This document shows, in pieces, positions 50,563 to 58,699 of a stretch of 64,000 nucleotides of DNA. Positions within the stretch are counted from its first letter, which is position 1. Each line of letters starts with the position of its first letter. Below the pieces are notes generated by a model, which made no database searches, was not told the DNA's origin, and saw only the letters and a list, made by a program, of their open reading frames with translations. A program made the translations under genes and the position numbers. Origin of the DNA: Lactobacillus laiwuensis (lineage in GTDB: Bacteria > Bacillota > Bacilli > Lactobacillales > Lactobacillaceae); assembly GCF_019972835.1 (NCBI RefSeq), contig NZ_BPPB01000001.1, positions 372,001 through 436,000 on the forward strand. Direction: 5' to 3'.

Positions 50563-51113
50563 TAGTGTTCCTTTCGATAAAAACGAACGATGGTTTTACC
50601 CAGATGCTTTTCTTTAATTAGCTGAAAGCTACTACTTGTTTTTAAATTTGTTTGATCATTGGTTTCAGCCACCACCACTGCACCACTGTTTAACAGTTCT
50701 AGGTCAACCATTTTTGCCATATCTGCCGTAATTTTTTGTTTAGCATAAGGTGGATCTAAGAAGACAAGATCAAATTTCTGCTTGTCTTTGGCAAATTTAG
50801 CCAAAGCCGCGTTACTAGACATTTTATATACTGAAAAACGTTCAGGCTCCTTTGTTAAAGCAACGTTTTTACGAATAACGTTAACGGCCTGATAATTAAT
50901 GTCAACTATAACTGCATGAGAACATCCCCGAGAAACAGCCTCAATTGCCAAAGCGCCACTCCCCCCGTATAAATCCAAAACTGCTCCACCATTAAAAAAT
51001 TGACCTAATGAATTAAACAGAGATTCTTTAACCTTATCACTAGTTGGTCTTGTTTTCTGGCTTTTCAACGTAAATAAATTGCGTTTGGCATACTTTCCGG
51101 AAATAATTCTCAT
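50562..51113 (-). CDS. rsmD: 16S rRNA (guanine-966-N2)-methyltransferase RsmD
   Basis: A 183-aa class I methyltransferase: MRIISGKYAKRNL, TRPTSDKVKESLFN, SAM-binding LDLYGGSGALAIEA and the catalytic FLDPPYAKQ. Overlaps ylbG by four bases (ATGA). Confidence 0.95.
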   Translation of the reverse strand: MRIISGKYAKRNLFTLKSQKTRPTSDKVKESLFNSLGQFFNGGAVLDLYGGSGALAIEAVSRGCSHAVIVDINYQAVNVIRKNVALTKEPERFSVYKMSSNAALAKFAKDKQKFDLVFLDPPYAKQKITADMAKMVDLELLNSGAVVVAETNDQTNLKTSSSFQLIKEKHLGKTIVRFYRKEH

Positions 51114-51451
51114 AATAGTTGTTCTGTATCTTCCTGACGTTCTTGTAAAGTTTTTTCGGCTTCTTTTGCTAATTCTGCAATTTGCTTTTCAATATGATCG
51201 CTTGAGAGATCAATTTGATTCCAATTTGATTTTTCTACTTTTTCAACAAAATCAAGTGAATTCAGGTCACGGCAAACTTGTTCAATCTCTTTTTTATTGA
51301 CATACAAAATACAATAAGCAAATTTTTTAGAAAAATAAACAATATCACCATATCGTCTCAATTTATATTGATCACTAATTGAATTCAAATAAACAATAAG
51401 ACTTTGTCTTTGAATAATATTTTTATTAGCTAAATCTTCTTCAACGCCCAT
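51110..51451 (-). CDS. YlbG family protein (DUF2129)
   Basis: A 113-aa protein: RQSLIVYLNSISDQYKLRRYGDIVYFSKKFAYCILYVNK is the YlbG core, followed by a family-typical acidic helical extension. Function unknown; conserved beside rsmD-coaD in Firmicutes. The frame opens earlier, but GAGGAAAGG precedes ATG 51451, which overlaps the ftsW stop by 11 bases. Confidence 0.87.
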   Translation of the reverse strand: MGVEEDLANKNIIQRQSLIVYLNSISDQYKLRRYGDIVYFSKKFAYCILYVNKKEIEQVCRDLNSLDFVEKVEKSNWNQIDLSSDHIEKQIAELAKEAEKTLQERQEDTEQLL

Positions 51452-52628
51452 TTGCAAACCTTTCCTCATTTTTAATTCGCTCGTTTGCTGAAATATTTAA
51501 CACAATTCCGATAGCAGCTGACAAAATTATTAAAGACGATCCTCCATAAGAAATGAACGGCAACGTGACCCCAGTAATGGGTAATAAACCGAGTACAGCA
51601 CCCACATTAAAAACAGTCTGGGTAAAAATAATTGTTGTTACTCCAAAGCATACTAAAGCATTGAATTGTGAACTCGCATGAATACCAACTTCCATAATAC
51701 TCCAAATTAAATAAAAAATTAGTCCAATTACTAAGAGTGCACCGATGACACCAATTTCTTCTGCAATCACTGCTAAAATGAAGTCTGTATAAGGCTCGGG
51801 CAGATAGCCTCTTTTTTGCATGCTATTACCCAGACCTACACCAAATAAACCACCATTATGGATAGCATAGTATGAATTAACCAGTTGTGCTCCTCCTTTT
51901 TGCTCCAGTTCAAACGGGTGCAGAAAAGAAAGAAAACGACGATACTGGTACTTATTTTGTAGAAATTCAGGATTCCATTTGATAATCAGGAAAACAAGCA
52001 GGTAAACTCCGACCGCAATGCCAATAAGACATAAAACTGCATTCTTAGCGGGAACACCAGAAACTGAGAACATGACGATGACAATCATTGCCAAAATAGC
52101 GGTACCGCCAAAATCAGGCTCAAGGATAACCAAAAACATCATAAAAGCAGCTAAAATTGCAGGTCTTGATAAGTTTTGAATAATTTGCCCTTTGTTAAAA
52201 GAACCATCATGACGATCTAAAAAATAAGCTAAATAAATTATCAAGGATAATTTGGCAATTTCCAGAGGTTGAATCTTAATTATTTTTAAATCAATCCAAC
52301 CGACAGAACCATTGACTGCAGCAGCAGACCCTTTAAAAATTTTCAAGCAAATCAAATAAAAAAGTAATAAAATGCTGATTCCGAGAAACCAAATGACAAA
52401 CTTCCGACTCTTGAAAATATTAAGTTTTAAAAAAAAGCAGAGAGCACAAAAAACAAAAACCGCAAAAAAAGCATACATGGCTTGGCGTATACCGTAAAAT
52501 GCCGGATTAAACCCATTCACAAGCAAAATATCCGAGCTAGCGGAATAGACCATCACTATTCCAAAGACCACTAACAAGATATAGGGCAAGAAAATATTGT
52601 AATTTAAATGGTGAAGTTTTTGCCGCAC
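51441..52628 (-). CDS. ftsW: Cell division peptidoglycan polymerase FtsW
   Basis: SEDS-family glycosyltransferase, 395 aa, ten membrane segments. The FtsW signature PITGVTLPFISYGGSSL and EEIGVIGALLVIG are present; EPYTDFILAVIAEE is the conserved extracellular loop. Position after typA favours FtsW over RodA. GTG start at 52628 with SD GAAGGAGAGG. Confidence 0.92.
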   Translation of the reverse strand: MRQKLHHLNYNIFLPYILLVVFGIVMVYSASSDILLVNGFNPAFYGIRQAMYAFFAVFVFCALCFFLKLNIFKSRKFVIWFLGISILLLFYLICLKIFKGSAAAVNGSVGWIDLKIIKIQPLEIAKLSLIIYLAYFLDRHDGSFNKGQIIQNLSRPAILAAFMMFLVILEPDFGGTAILAMIVIVMFSVSGVPAKNAVLCLIGIAVGVYLLVFLIIKWNPEFLQNKYQYRRFLSFLHPFELEQKGGAQLVNSYYAIHNGGLFGVGLGNSMQKRGYLPEPYTDFILAVIAEEIGVIGALLVIGLIFYLIWSIMEVGIHASSQFNALVCFGVTTIIFTQTVFNVGAVLGLLPITGVTLPFISYGGSSLIILSAAIGIVLNISANERIKNEERFANGR

Positions 52629-52682
52629 AAGCCGACCTCTCCTTCTGTAATAAATTAACCTTTATTATAAGCATTATAAAAC

Positions 52683-52716
52683 AAAAAGAGCACCACTTCA
52701 TCAGTGAGTGCCCTTC
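52683..52716 (-). terminator. Terminator after typA
   Basis: Minus-strand hairpin GGGCACTCAC / GTGGTGCTC (one bulge) with five T, between typA and ftsW. Confidence 0.75.
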
Positions 52717-52729
52717 TTAAAAAAATTAT

Positions 52730-54571
52730 TTACTTCTTATTACGTCTCTTATCGGCTTTTTGTCTCTCAGAAGTGTTCAGAATTTTCTTTCTTAACCTGA
52801 TTGAATCTGGTGTTACCTCACAATATTCATCATCATTTAAGAACTCAATGGCTTCTTCAAGCGTTAAAGTTTTAGGAGTTCTAATAGCTGCAGCATGATC
52901 CTTCCCCGCAGCACGAGTGTTAGTCAAGTTTTTACCTTTGATAACATTAACTGCGATATCACGATCACGAGAGGATTGACCGACAATCATTCCTTCATAA
53001 ACTTCAACTCCGGCTCCAATAAACAATTCGCCACGTTGCTCAACAGTTTGCAAAGAATATGTGGTTGATTTACCCTGGCTAATGGAAACTAAAGCACCAT
53101 TTTGACGACCAGGTTCCCAGTTCTTAACAACAGGTTTATATGAATCAAAACTATGGTTCATAATGCCGTAGCCACCAGTTTGAGACATAAATTCATTATT
53201 ATAGCCAATTAATCCCCGAGAAGGAACTAGGAAGTCAAGCCGAGTTTGATTGTTACCTGTGGATGCCATATTCTTCATTTCTCCTTTTCTCTGAGAAAGT
53301 GAGTCAATGACTGAACCAACGTATTCGTCAGGGGTATCCACTTGAACAGCTTCAAATGGCTCACACATTTTACCATCAATTTCACGGTAGATAACCTTTG
53401 GTCTTGATAATTGCAATTCAAAACCTTCACGACGCATTTCTTCAACCAAAATTGAAAGGTGCAATTCACCACGACCTGAAACAGTCCACGCGTTTAATTG
53501 GTCGGTTGGATCTACTTTCAAAGAAACATCGGTTCTGGTTTGCTTAATTAAACGATCTTCCAACTTTTTTGGAGTAACTTTGTCACCTTCGCGACCAGCA
53601 AAAGGTGAGTCATTAGCTACAAAATCCATTTGCAGTGTGGGTGGATCAATCTTTAGAAGAGGCAAAGCTTCAGGATTTTCGGCTGAAGCAATAGTTTCAC
53701 CAACAAAAATATCGTTAATACCACTAATGGCAATAATATCACCTGCTTTAGCTTCAGTAATCTCGTTACGCTTTAAGCCAAAGAAACCGAAAAGTTTGGT
53801 AACTCTAAAGTTTTGGGTAGAACCGTCACGCTTCATCACAGTAATATTATCGCCAACTTTAACTCGCCCGCGATAAATACGGCCAACACCTATACGACCA
53901 ACGTAATCATCCCAGTCAAGCATTGTAATTTGGAATTGCAAAGGTTCATCTGTATTATCAATTGGTGCAGGAATTGATTTAATAATCGTGTCAAAAATAG
54001 GATTCATAGTTTCTTCTTGTTTTGACGGATCAGGATCATAAGAGGAGGTACCATTTAAAGCAGATGCATAAACTACTGGGAAGTCAAGCTGCTCATCGTT
54101 TGCTCCTAATTCAATAAATAATTCCAGCACTTCGTCAAGAACTTCTTTAGGACGAGCACCAGGACGGTCAATCTTGTTGATAACGACAATTGGCTTAACT
54201 CCTGCTTCTAATGCCTTTTTAAGTACGAAACGAGTTTGCGGCATAGTGCCTTCATAAGCATCAACCAATAATAAAGCACCGTCGACCATATGCATGATTC
54301 TTTCGACTTCGCCACCGAAATCGGCGTGTCCCGGAGTATCCAAAATATTAATGGTTGTATCACCATATTTAACCGCAGTGTTTTTAGATAAAATAGTTAT
54401 ACCACGTTCACGCTCAATATCATTTGAATCCATCGCACGATCTTCCAAAGCCATATGTTCAGGGAGAGTGTCGGATTGTTTCAACAATTGGTTAACCAGA
54501 GTAGTTTTACCATGGTCAACGTGCGCTATGATAGCTATATTCCTAATATCGTCTCTTCTTTTTTCTGACAA
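52730..54571 (-). CDS. typA: Ribosome-associated GTPase TypA/BipA
   Basis: A 613-aa translational GTPase that assists 50S assembly, important in cold and stress. [32 protein letters not shown] and [13 protein letters not shown]-like domains and the TypA-specific C-terminal domain. The frame is open up to ATG 54643, but that passes through a terminator hairpin and the SD; GGAGGAGGA six bases before TTG 54571 sets the start. Its leader is described below. Confidence 0.97.
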   Translation of the reverse strand: MSEKRRDDIRNIAIIAHVDHGKTTLVNQLLKQSDTLPEHMALEDRAMDSNDIERERGITILSKNTAVKYGDTTINILDTPGHADFGGEVERIMHMVDGALLLVDAYEGTMPQTRFVLKKALEAGVKPIVVINKIDRPGARPKEVLDEVLELFIELGANDEQLDFPVVYASALNGTSSYDPDPSKQEETMNPIFDTIIKSIPAPIDNTDEPLQFQITMLDWDDYVGRIGVGRIYRGRVKVGDNITVMKRDGSTQNFRVTKLFGFFGLKRNEITEAKAGDIIAISGINDIFVGETIASAENPEALPLLKIDPPTLQMDFVANDSPFAGREGDKVTPKKLEDRLIKQTRTDVSLKVDPTDQLNAWTVSGRGELHLSILVEEMRREGFELQLSRPKVIYREIDGKMCEPFEAVQVDTPDEYVGSVIDSLSQRKGEMKNMASTGNNQTRLDFLVPSRGLIGYNNEFMSQTGGYGIMNHSFDSYKPVVKNWEPGRQNGALVSISQGKSTTYSLQTVEQRGELFIGAGVEVYEGMIVGQSSRDRDIAVNVIKGKNLTNTRAAGKDHAAAIRTPKTLTLEEAIEFLNDDEYCEVTPDSIRLRKKILNTSERQKADKRRNKK

Positions 54572-54593
54572 AAGTATTCCTCCTCCACTCCTC

Positions 54594-54623
54594 AATAAAA
54601 AAACTGTGACGTGGTCACAGTTT
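54594..54623 (-). terminator. Attenuator terminator in the typA leader
   Basis: Perfect 10-bp stem AAACTGTGAC / GTCACAGTTT with a 3-base loop followed by T-run, minus strand, about 25 bases before the typA start. No gene lies upstream on this strand until the def region, so it terminates the typA transcript itself. Confidence 0.8.
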
Positions 54624-54636
54624 CGGCGGCACGTCA
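54607..54636 (-). promoter_or_regulatory. Candidate antiterminator pairing in the typA leader
   Basis: TGACGTG at 54636-54630 (minus strand) is complementary to CACGTCA at 54613-54607, which covers the loop and 3' arm of the terminator. The two structures exclude each other. Confidence 0.6.
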
Positions 54637-54662
54637 AAAACATGCTGATCGAAGTGTTTCAT
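54615..54662 (-). other. Possible leader peptide upstream of typA
   Basis: ATG 54662 to TGA 54615, MKHFDQHVFDVPPKL (15 codons). The antiterminator 5' arm lies within its codons, and its stop is within the terminator 5' arm. No clear SD is seen, so translation is uncertain. Confidence 0.4.
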
Positions 54663-54680
54663 ATCTGTATATTTACGCTC

Positions 54681-54709
54681 ATTGATTTTACCACCTAACA
54701 GTTTAAGGG
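54681..54709 (-). promoter_or_regulatory. typA promoter
   Basis: Minus strand TTGACC, 17-base spacer, TAAAAT just upstream of the leader ORF. Close to consensus and within a few bases of 54709-54681. Leader about 105-110 bases. Confidence 0.8.
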
Positions 54710-54825
54710 TCAACGTTTATCCCTCTTTTTCAAATTAAAAATTTAGTATAGAATAAAAAGCAGACAAATTAGTTTATTTTATGTTACAAATATAAATATA
54801 AACTTTTATGAAAGAGTGAATGTAA

Positions 54826-55380
54826 TTGATTTTAATGAAAGATATTACCCGTGACGGTAACCCAGTATTGCGCAAAGTAGCTAAACCATTAACTTTTCCT
54901 TTAAGCGAACATTATCAAAATTTGGCTAAAGAAATGATGGAATATCTAGTTAACTCGCAAGATCCTAAAATTGCAGAAAAGCACCAATTGCGGGCCGGTG
55001 TGGGGTTAGCTGCACCACAGGTTGGCGAAAGCGTTCAAATGGCCTCATTACTGGTTCCAAATGACAAAGGCGACATTGTCTTTAAGGAAACTTTTGTTAA
55101 TCCTGAAATTTTATCTGAATCAGTCAAACAAGCTTGCCTCAGTGAAGGCGAAGGATGCTTGAGCGTTGATAAAGTAATTGATGGCTACGTGCCACGACCT
55201 GACAAATTAAAAATTCATTACTATACTGTCTCTGGTGAAGAAAAGACCATTCGTTTAAAAGACTACCCCGCTATTGTTGCATCCCATGAAATTGAACATT
55301 TACGAGGACATCTTTTCTATGATCGTATTAATAAGCAGAACCCATTTAAATTAGATGAAGATACTATAGTCATTTATTAA
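54826..55380 (+). CDS. def: Peptide deformylase
   Basis: Removes the formyl group from nascent proteins, 184 aa, type 2 PDF. Motifs [16 protein letters not shown] and [11 protein letters not shown] (HExxH zinc site) are intact. TTG 54826 ([16 protein letters not shown]) or ATG 54835 may be the start; TTG with SD AAAGAG is taken, and related Lactobacillus proteins begin MILMKDI. Divergent from typA. Confidence 0.96.
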   Translation: MILMKDITRDGNPVLRKVAKPLTFPLSEHYQNLAKEMMEYLVNSQDPKIAEKHQLRAGVGLAAPQVGESVQMASLLVPNDKGDIVFKETFVNPEILSESVKQACLSEGEGCLSVDKVIDGYVPRPDKLKIHYYTVSGEEKTIRLKDYPAIVASHEIEHLRGHLFYDRINKQNPFKLDEDTIVIY

Positions 55381-55400
55381 TTTAATTAAAAAGATTTTTA

Positions 55401-55430
55401 GCCGTCATTTATTGTGTTGACGGTTTTTTT
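55401..55430 (+). terminator. Terminator after def
   Basis: CCGTCA-10-TGACGG stem followed by seven T. Confidence 0.85.
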
Positions 55431-55456
55431 AAATATAGCTGGCAAAACTTGATTCT

Positions 55457-55484
55457 ATACTTGTTTTTGCATGTATGGTAGAAT
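55457..55484 (+). promoter_or_regulatory. rpoY-rnjA promoter candidate
   Basis: TATACT, 17-base spacer, TAGAAT (55479-55484) preceded by TGG (extended -10). Confidence 0.5.
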
Positions 55485-55556
55485 TTTACTAGCTATTGGA
55501 TGCTTTATGTTATCCAAAATTAGAACGTTTATTAACTGAATAAGGAGAATACAAAT

Positions 55557-55781
55557 ATGATCTACAAAGTTTTGTATCAAAAAGACAAGGTTGTCAATCC
55601 TAGACGGGAAACAACCCAAACTCTTTATCTTGAGGCCGACAACATGGTGGCCGCAAGAACAATGGTTGAGGAAAATACCCCCTATAATATTGAACTCATC
55701 CAAGAATTGGCTGGCAATTCGTTAACTTACGAAAAAGAGCATGCCGATTTTAAATTAGCCACTTTTGAGAGTAAGAAGTAG
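55557..55781 (+). CDS. rpoY: RNA polymerase epsilon subunit
   Basis: A 74-aa small RNAP-associated protein (formerly DUF1447/YkzG): [18 protein letters not shown] and [20 protein letters not shown] are typical. Binds the polymerase core in Firmicutes. SD AAGGAGAA. The rnjA start is five bases past its stop; the rpoY-rnjA pair is conserved in Bacilli and links transcription with RNA decay. Confidence 0.95.
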   Translation: MIYKVLYQKDKVVNPRRETTQTLYLEADNMVAARTMVEENTPYNIELIQELAGNSLTYEKEHADFKLATFESKK

Positions 55782-55786
55782 TCTCT

Positions 55787-57466
55787 GTGCGTATTAAAAA
55801 TAATGAAGTTGCTGTAGTTGCAATCGGGGGGTTGCACGAAATTGGCAAAAATATGTACTGTGTACAATACCAAGATGAAATCATCATTATGGATTGTGGC
55901 ATTAAGTTTCCGGAAGATGATCTTCTTGGTATTAATTATGTGATTTCTGATTATTCTTATTTGATAAAAAATCGCAAAAAAATTAAAGCTCTAGTTGTTA
56001 GTCACGGGCACGAAGACCACATTGGCGGGATCCCCTTCTTACTAGAAAAGATCCCGGAAATTCCAGTTTACGCCACCCCATTTGCTTTAGCTTTAATTAA
56101 GGGTAAGCTTGAAGAACATGGTATTTTAAGAACTACTGAGCTTCATGAAGAACATGAAGATACTGTACTAAAATTCAAGAAATTGACGGTAACCTTTTTC
56201 AGAACTACTCACTCTATTCCTGATACATTAGGTATTGCTGTTCATACACCACTAGGTGCAGTCGTGTTCACTGGTGATTTTAAATTTGATTTAACTCCAG
56301 TTATGAATCAACCAGCCCCTAATTTCCAGAGAATAGCAAAATTGGGCAACGATGGTGTTTTAGCTTTACTATCTGATTCAACCAATGCTGAAGTCAGCCA
56401 GTTTACTAAGTCTGAACGGTTCGTTGCTAAATCTTTACACGACATTATTACTGGAATACACGGAAGAATAATTTTTGCTACTTTTGCATCTAACTTATAC
56501 CGTGTTTCAACTGCTATTGAAGCAGCTATTGACACTGGAAGAAAAGTTGCCATTTTTGGTCGTAGTATGGAAAATGGTGTGCAAAACGGGATTGATTTAG
56601 GTTATCTCAATGTTCCTGATGGTTTGATTGTGGATGCTAACGAAATTAATCATACGCCAGCAGAACAAGTAATGATTTTATGTACCGGTTCTCAAGGTGA
56701 ACCTTTAGCCGCCCTTTCTCGCATTGCCAACGGAACGCACCGACAAATTAGTTTACAGCCAGGCGATACAGTAATCTTTTCCTCGAACCCAATTCCTGGA
56801 AATACTTTAAGCGTTAACCACTTAATCAACAAGTTAATGGAAGGCGGCGCCAATGTCGTTCATGGCAGAATAAATAACGTCCATACATCTGGACATGGTG
56901 GTCAGGAAGAACTTAAAATGATGGTTCGTTTGACCAAACCCAAGTACATGATCCCTGTTCACGGCGAATACCGGATGCAAGTAATTCATACTGAATTAGC
57001 ACAAGCAGCCGGTGTTCCTGCTGAAAATACTTTTGTCCTTGAAAATGGTGAAGTAGTTTGTTTTGGTCCTGAAGGTTCAAGAATAGCTGGTCACATTCCA
57101 GCTGGTGATGTCTATGTTGACACTTCAGGTACTGCTGATGTTGGTAACGTAGTAGTTCATGACCGTCAAGTCTTGTCTGAAGATGGTTTAGTTGTTGTAG
57201 TGGCAACGGTTGATTACAAACACAAACGAGTTTTGGCTGGCCCAGATGTTTTAAGTCGCGGATTTGTCTATATGCGGGAATCAACCGAATTAATTAATCA
57301 GGCCCAAAAACACATTTATCACGTTATCAAATCTGAGATGGACAAGGTAGAGCATCCTAAAGATAGTGTAATCCGTCATGCAATAGTTGATAATCTTTCA
57401 GACTTTTTATATTCAAAAACCAAAAGACGGCCAATGATCTTACCAATGTTAGTTGAGAAAAAATAG
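55787..57466 (+). CDS. rnjA: Ribonuclease J1
   Basis: A 559-aa 5' exonuclease/endonuclease. Metallo-beta-lactamase motif SHGHEDHIGGIP intact, beta-CASP LLSDSTNAEVSQF, VHGEYRM, and C-terminal SKTKRRPMILPMLVE. Unlike the J2 gene in this window it keeps the full HxHxDH. GTG start at 55787 with a weak SD, so coupling to rpoY is likely. Confidence 0.97.
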   Translation: MRIKNNEVAVVAIGGLHEIGKNMYCVQYQDEIIIMDCGIKFPEDDLLGINYVISDYSYLIKNRKKIKALVVSHGHEDHIGGIPFLLEKIPEIPVYATPFALALIKGKLEEHGILRTTELHEEHEDTVLKFKKLTVTFFRTTHSIPDTLGIAVHTPLGAVVFTGDFKFDLTPVMNQPAPNFQRIAKLGNDGVLALLSDSTNAEVSQFTKSERFVAKSLHDIITGIHGRIIFATFASNLYRVSTAIEAAIDTGRKVAIFGRSMENGVQNGIDLGYLNVPDGLIVDANEINHTPAEQVMILCTGSQGEPLAALSRIANGTHRQISLQPGDTVIFSSNPIPGNTLSVNHLINKLMEGGANVVHGRINNVHTSGHGGQEELKMMVRLTKPKYMIPVHGEYRMQVIHTELAQAAGVPAENTFVLENGEVVCFGPEGSRIAGHIPAGDVYVDTSGTADVGNVVVHDRQVLSEDGLVVVVATVDYKHKRVLAGPDVLSRGFVYMRESTELINQAQKHIYHVIKSEMDKVEHPKDSVIRHAIVDNLSDFLYSKTKRRPMILPMLVEKK

Positions 57467-57467
57467 C

Positions 57468-57492
57468 AAAAACCCGTTTAGAAGGGTTTTTT
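57468..57492 (+). terminator. Terminator after rnjA
   Basis: AAACCC-8-GGGTTT stem with T-run; short and AT-rich but well placed. Confidence 0.75.
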
Positions 57493-57511
57493 ATGTAATG
57501 AATGAAATTAT

Positions 57512-58462
57512 ATGGATAATAAATTAAAAATACATCTTTTAGTCAATGAAGTAGCTGGTAACGGTCGTGCTAAAAAAGTGCTTGAGCAGACAACTTCTTT
57601 GTTAATCAACCAAAACGTTAACTTTGACCTGCAAATAAGTAATTACGCTGGTGAAGCTATTCGTCTCGCCCAACATTATGGCAATCAACACCATTTGCCA
57701 AACGAAATTTTATTAGTGATTGGTGGCGATGGCTCACTAAATGAAGTTTTAAATGGGATTAAACGTTCAGATAATCCTAGTACTCCTATTGCATACTTGC
57801 CAGCAGGAACTGGCAATGATTTTGCCCGTGCCGCTGATCTGACCGCTGATCCTAAAGTGTTACTAGATCACTTTAAGAAAAATTTTGAACCAGACGAGAT
57901 CGACTGTGGCTCATTTACCCTTCCCAAAATAACAGCAGAACAAAAATATTATTTTGCTAATAGTTTTGGGATTGGTTTTGATGCTTTTGTTAATCATAAT
58001 AGCAATATTTCAAAGCTTAAAAAGCTATTAAATCATCTTAGCGAGGGAAAATTTATTTACGGCCTTAACGTTGTTGCCAGTGTGACTAGACAGAATACTT
58101 TCGGAGTCGAAATTGAACGAAATGGTCAAAAAATATACTTTGATGATGCTTTTATGGTTACTACAACTAATCATCCGTTTTTAGGTGGTGGACTTCCCCT
58201 CTTGCCCAGTGCCAAAATTGATAGTCACAAAATTGACACTGTTATAGTAGAAAAATTTAGTTTGGGTAAACTAGTAAAGTTATTTATTAACCTACTAAAA
58301 GATGGCTCACACGTTAATGATCCACAATTTCACTATTTTGAAGCTGACAAAATTAGGGTTACTACCATGAAAAAAGAATACGCCCAAGTAGACGGAGAAG
58401 AAATTAAACCAAACCTTTTTAATATTGAGTTTTCTGTCTCAAGCTTTAAGCTTTTACGCTAA
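57512..58462 (+). CDS. Diacylglycerol/lipid kinase family protein
   Basis: A 316-aa YegS/DgkB-like kinase. Catalytic IGGDGSLNEVLNGIK and YLPAGTGNDFARAADL; C-terminal beta-rich domain. It probably phosphorylates diacylglycerol during lipoteichoic acid turnover or another lipid. It starts 20 bases after the rnjA terminator and lacks a strong SD. Confidence 0.9.
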   Translation: MDNKLKIHLLVNEVAGNGRAKKVLEQTTSLLINQNVNFDLQISNYAGEAIRLAQHYGNQHHLPNEILLVIGGDGSLNEVLNGIKRSDNPSTPIAYLPAGTGNDFARAADLTADPKVLLDHFKKNFEPDEIDCGSFTLPKITAEQKYYFANSFGIGFDAFVNHNSNISKLKKLLNHLSEGKFIYGLNVVASVTRQNTFGVEIERNGQKIYFDDAFMVTTTNHPFLGGGLPLLPSAKIDSHKIDTVIVEKFSLGKLVKLFINLLKDGSHVNDPQFHYFEADKIRVTTMKKEYAQVDGEEIKPNLFNIEFSVSSFKLLR

Positions 58463-58500
58463 TAAAAATATTTAAAATTTTATTATAATAATTTAACCAA

Positions 58501-58527
58501 CCAAGCAGAAGATGGCTTGGTTTTTTT
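58501..58527 (+). terminator. Terminator after the lipid kinase gene
   Basis: CCAAGC-8-GCTTGG followed by seven T. Confidence 0.88.
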
Positions 58528-58621
58528 CATATCTGAATCACATAATTAATTTACTTTTGTTAGTTAAAGCAGATAAATTATATTAAAATAATTAGCAAAA
58601 AGTTAATTTTAATTTATTACA

Positions 58622-58650
58622 TTTAAAATATAACCTTAACGTGATATTAT
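58622..58650 (+). promoter_or_regulatory. Promoter of the peptide-binding lipoprotein gene
   Basis: TTTAAA (58622-58627), 17-base spacer, TATTAT (58645-58650) preceded by TGA (extended -10). Confidence 0.55.
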
Positions 58651-58699
58651 GGGAATTGTTACATCATTATAAATTAGTACTCATAAGGGATGAAGAATC

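Noticed and set aside
54572-54643. N-terminal extension of typA from ATG 54643
   Set aside because: It would translate through the terminator hairpin and the SD; the TypA family starts at [20 protein letters not shown].
54294-54698. Open frame of 134 codons antisense to the typA start and leader
   Set aside because: No SD; overlaps typA and its regulatory leader.
56913-57284. Open frame of 123 codons antisense to rnjA
   Set aside because: Gln/His-rich product typical of reverse-strand reading; the RNase J1 frame is certain.
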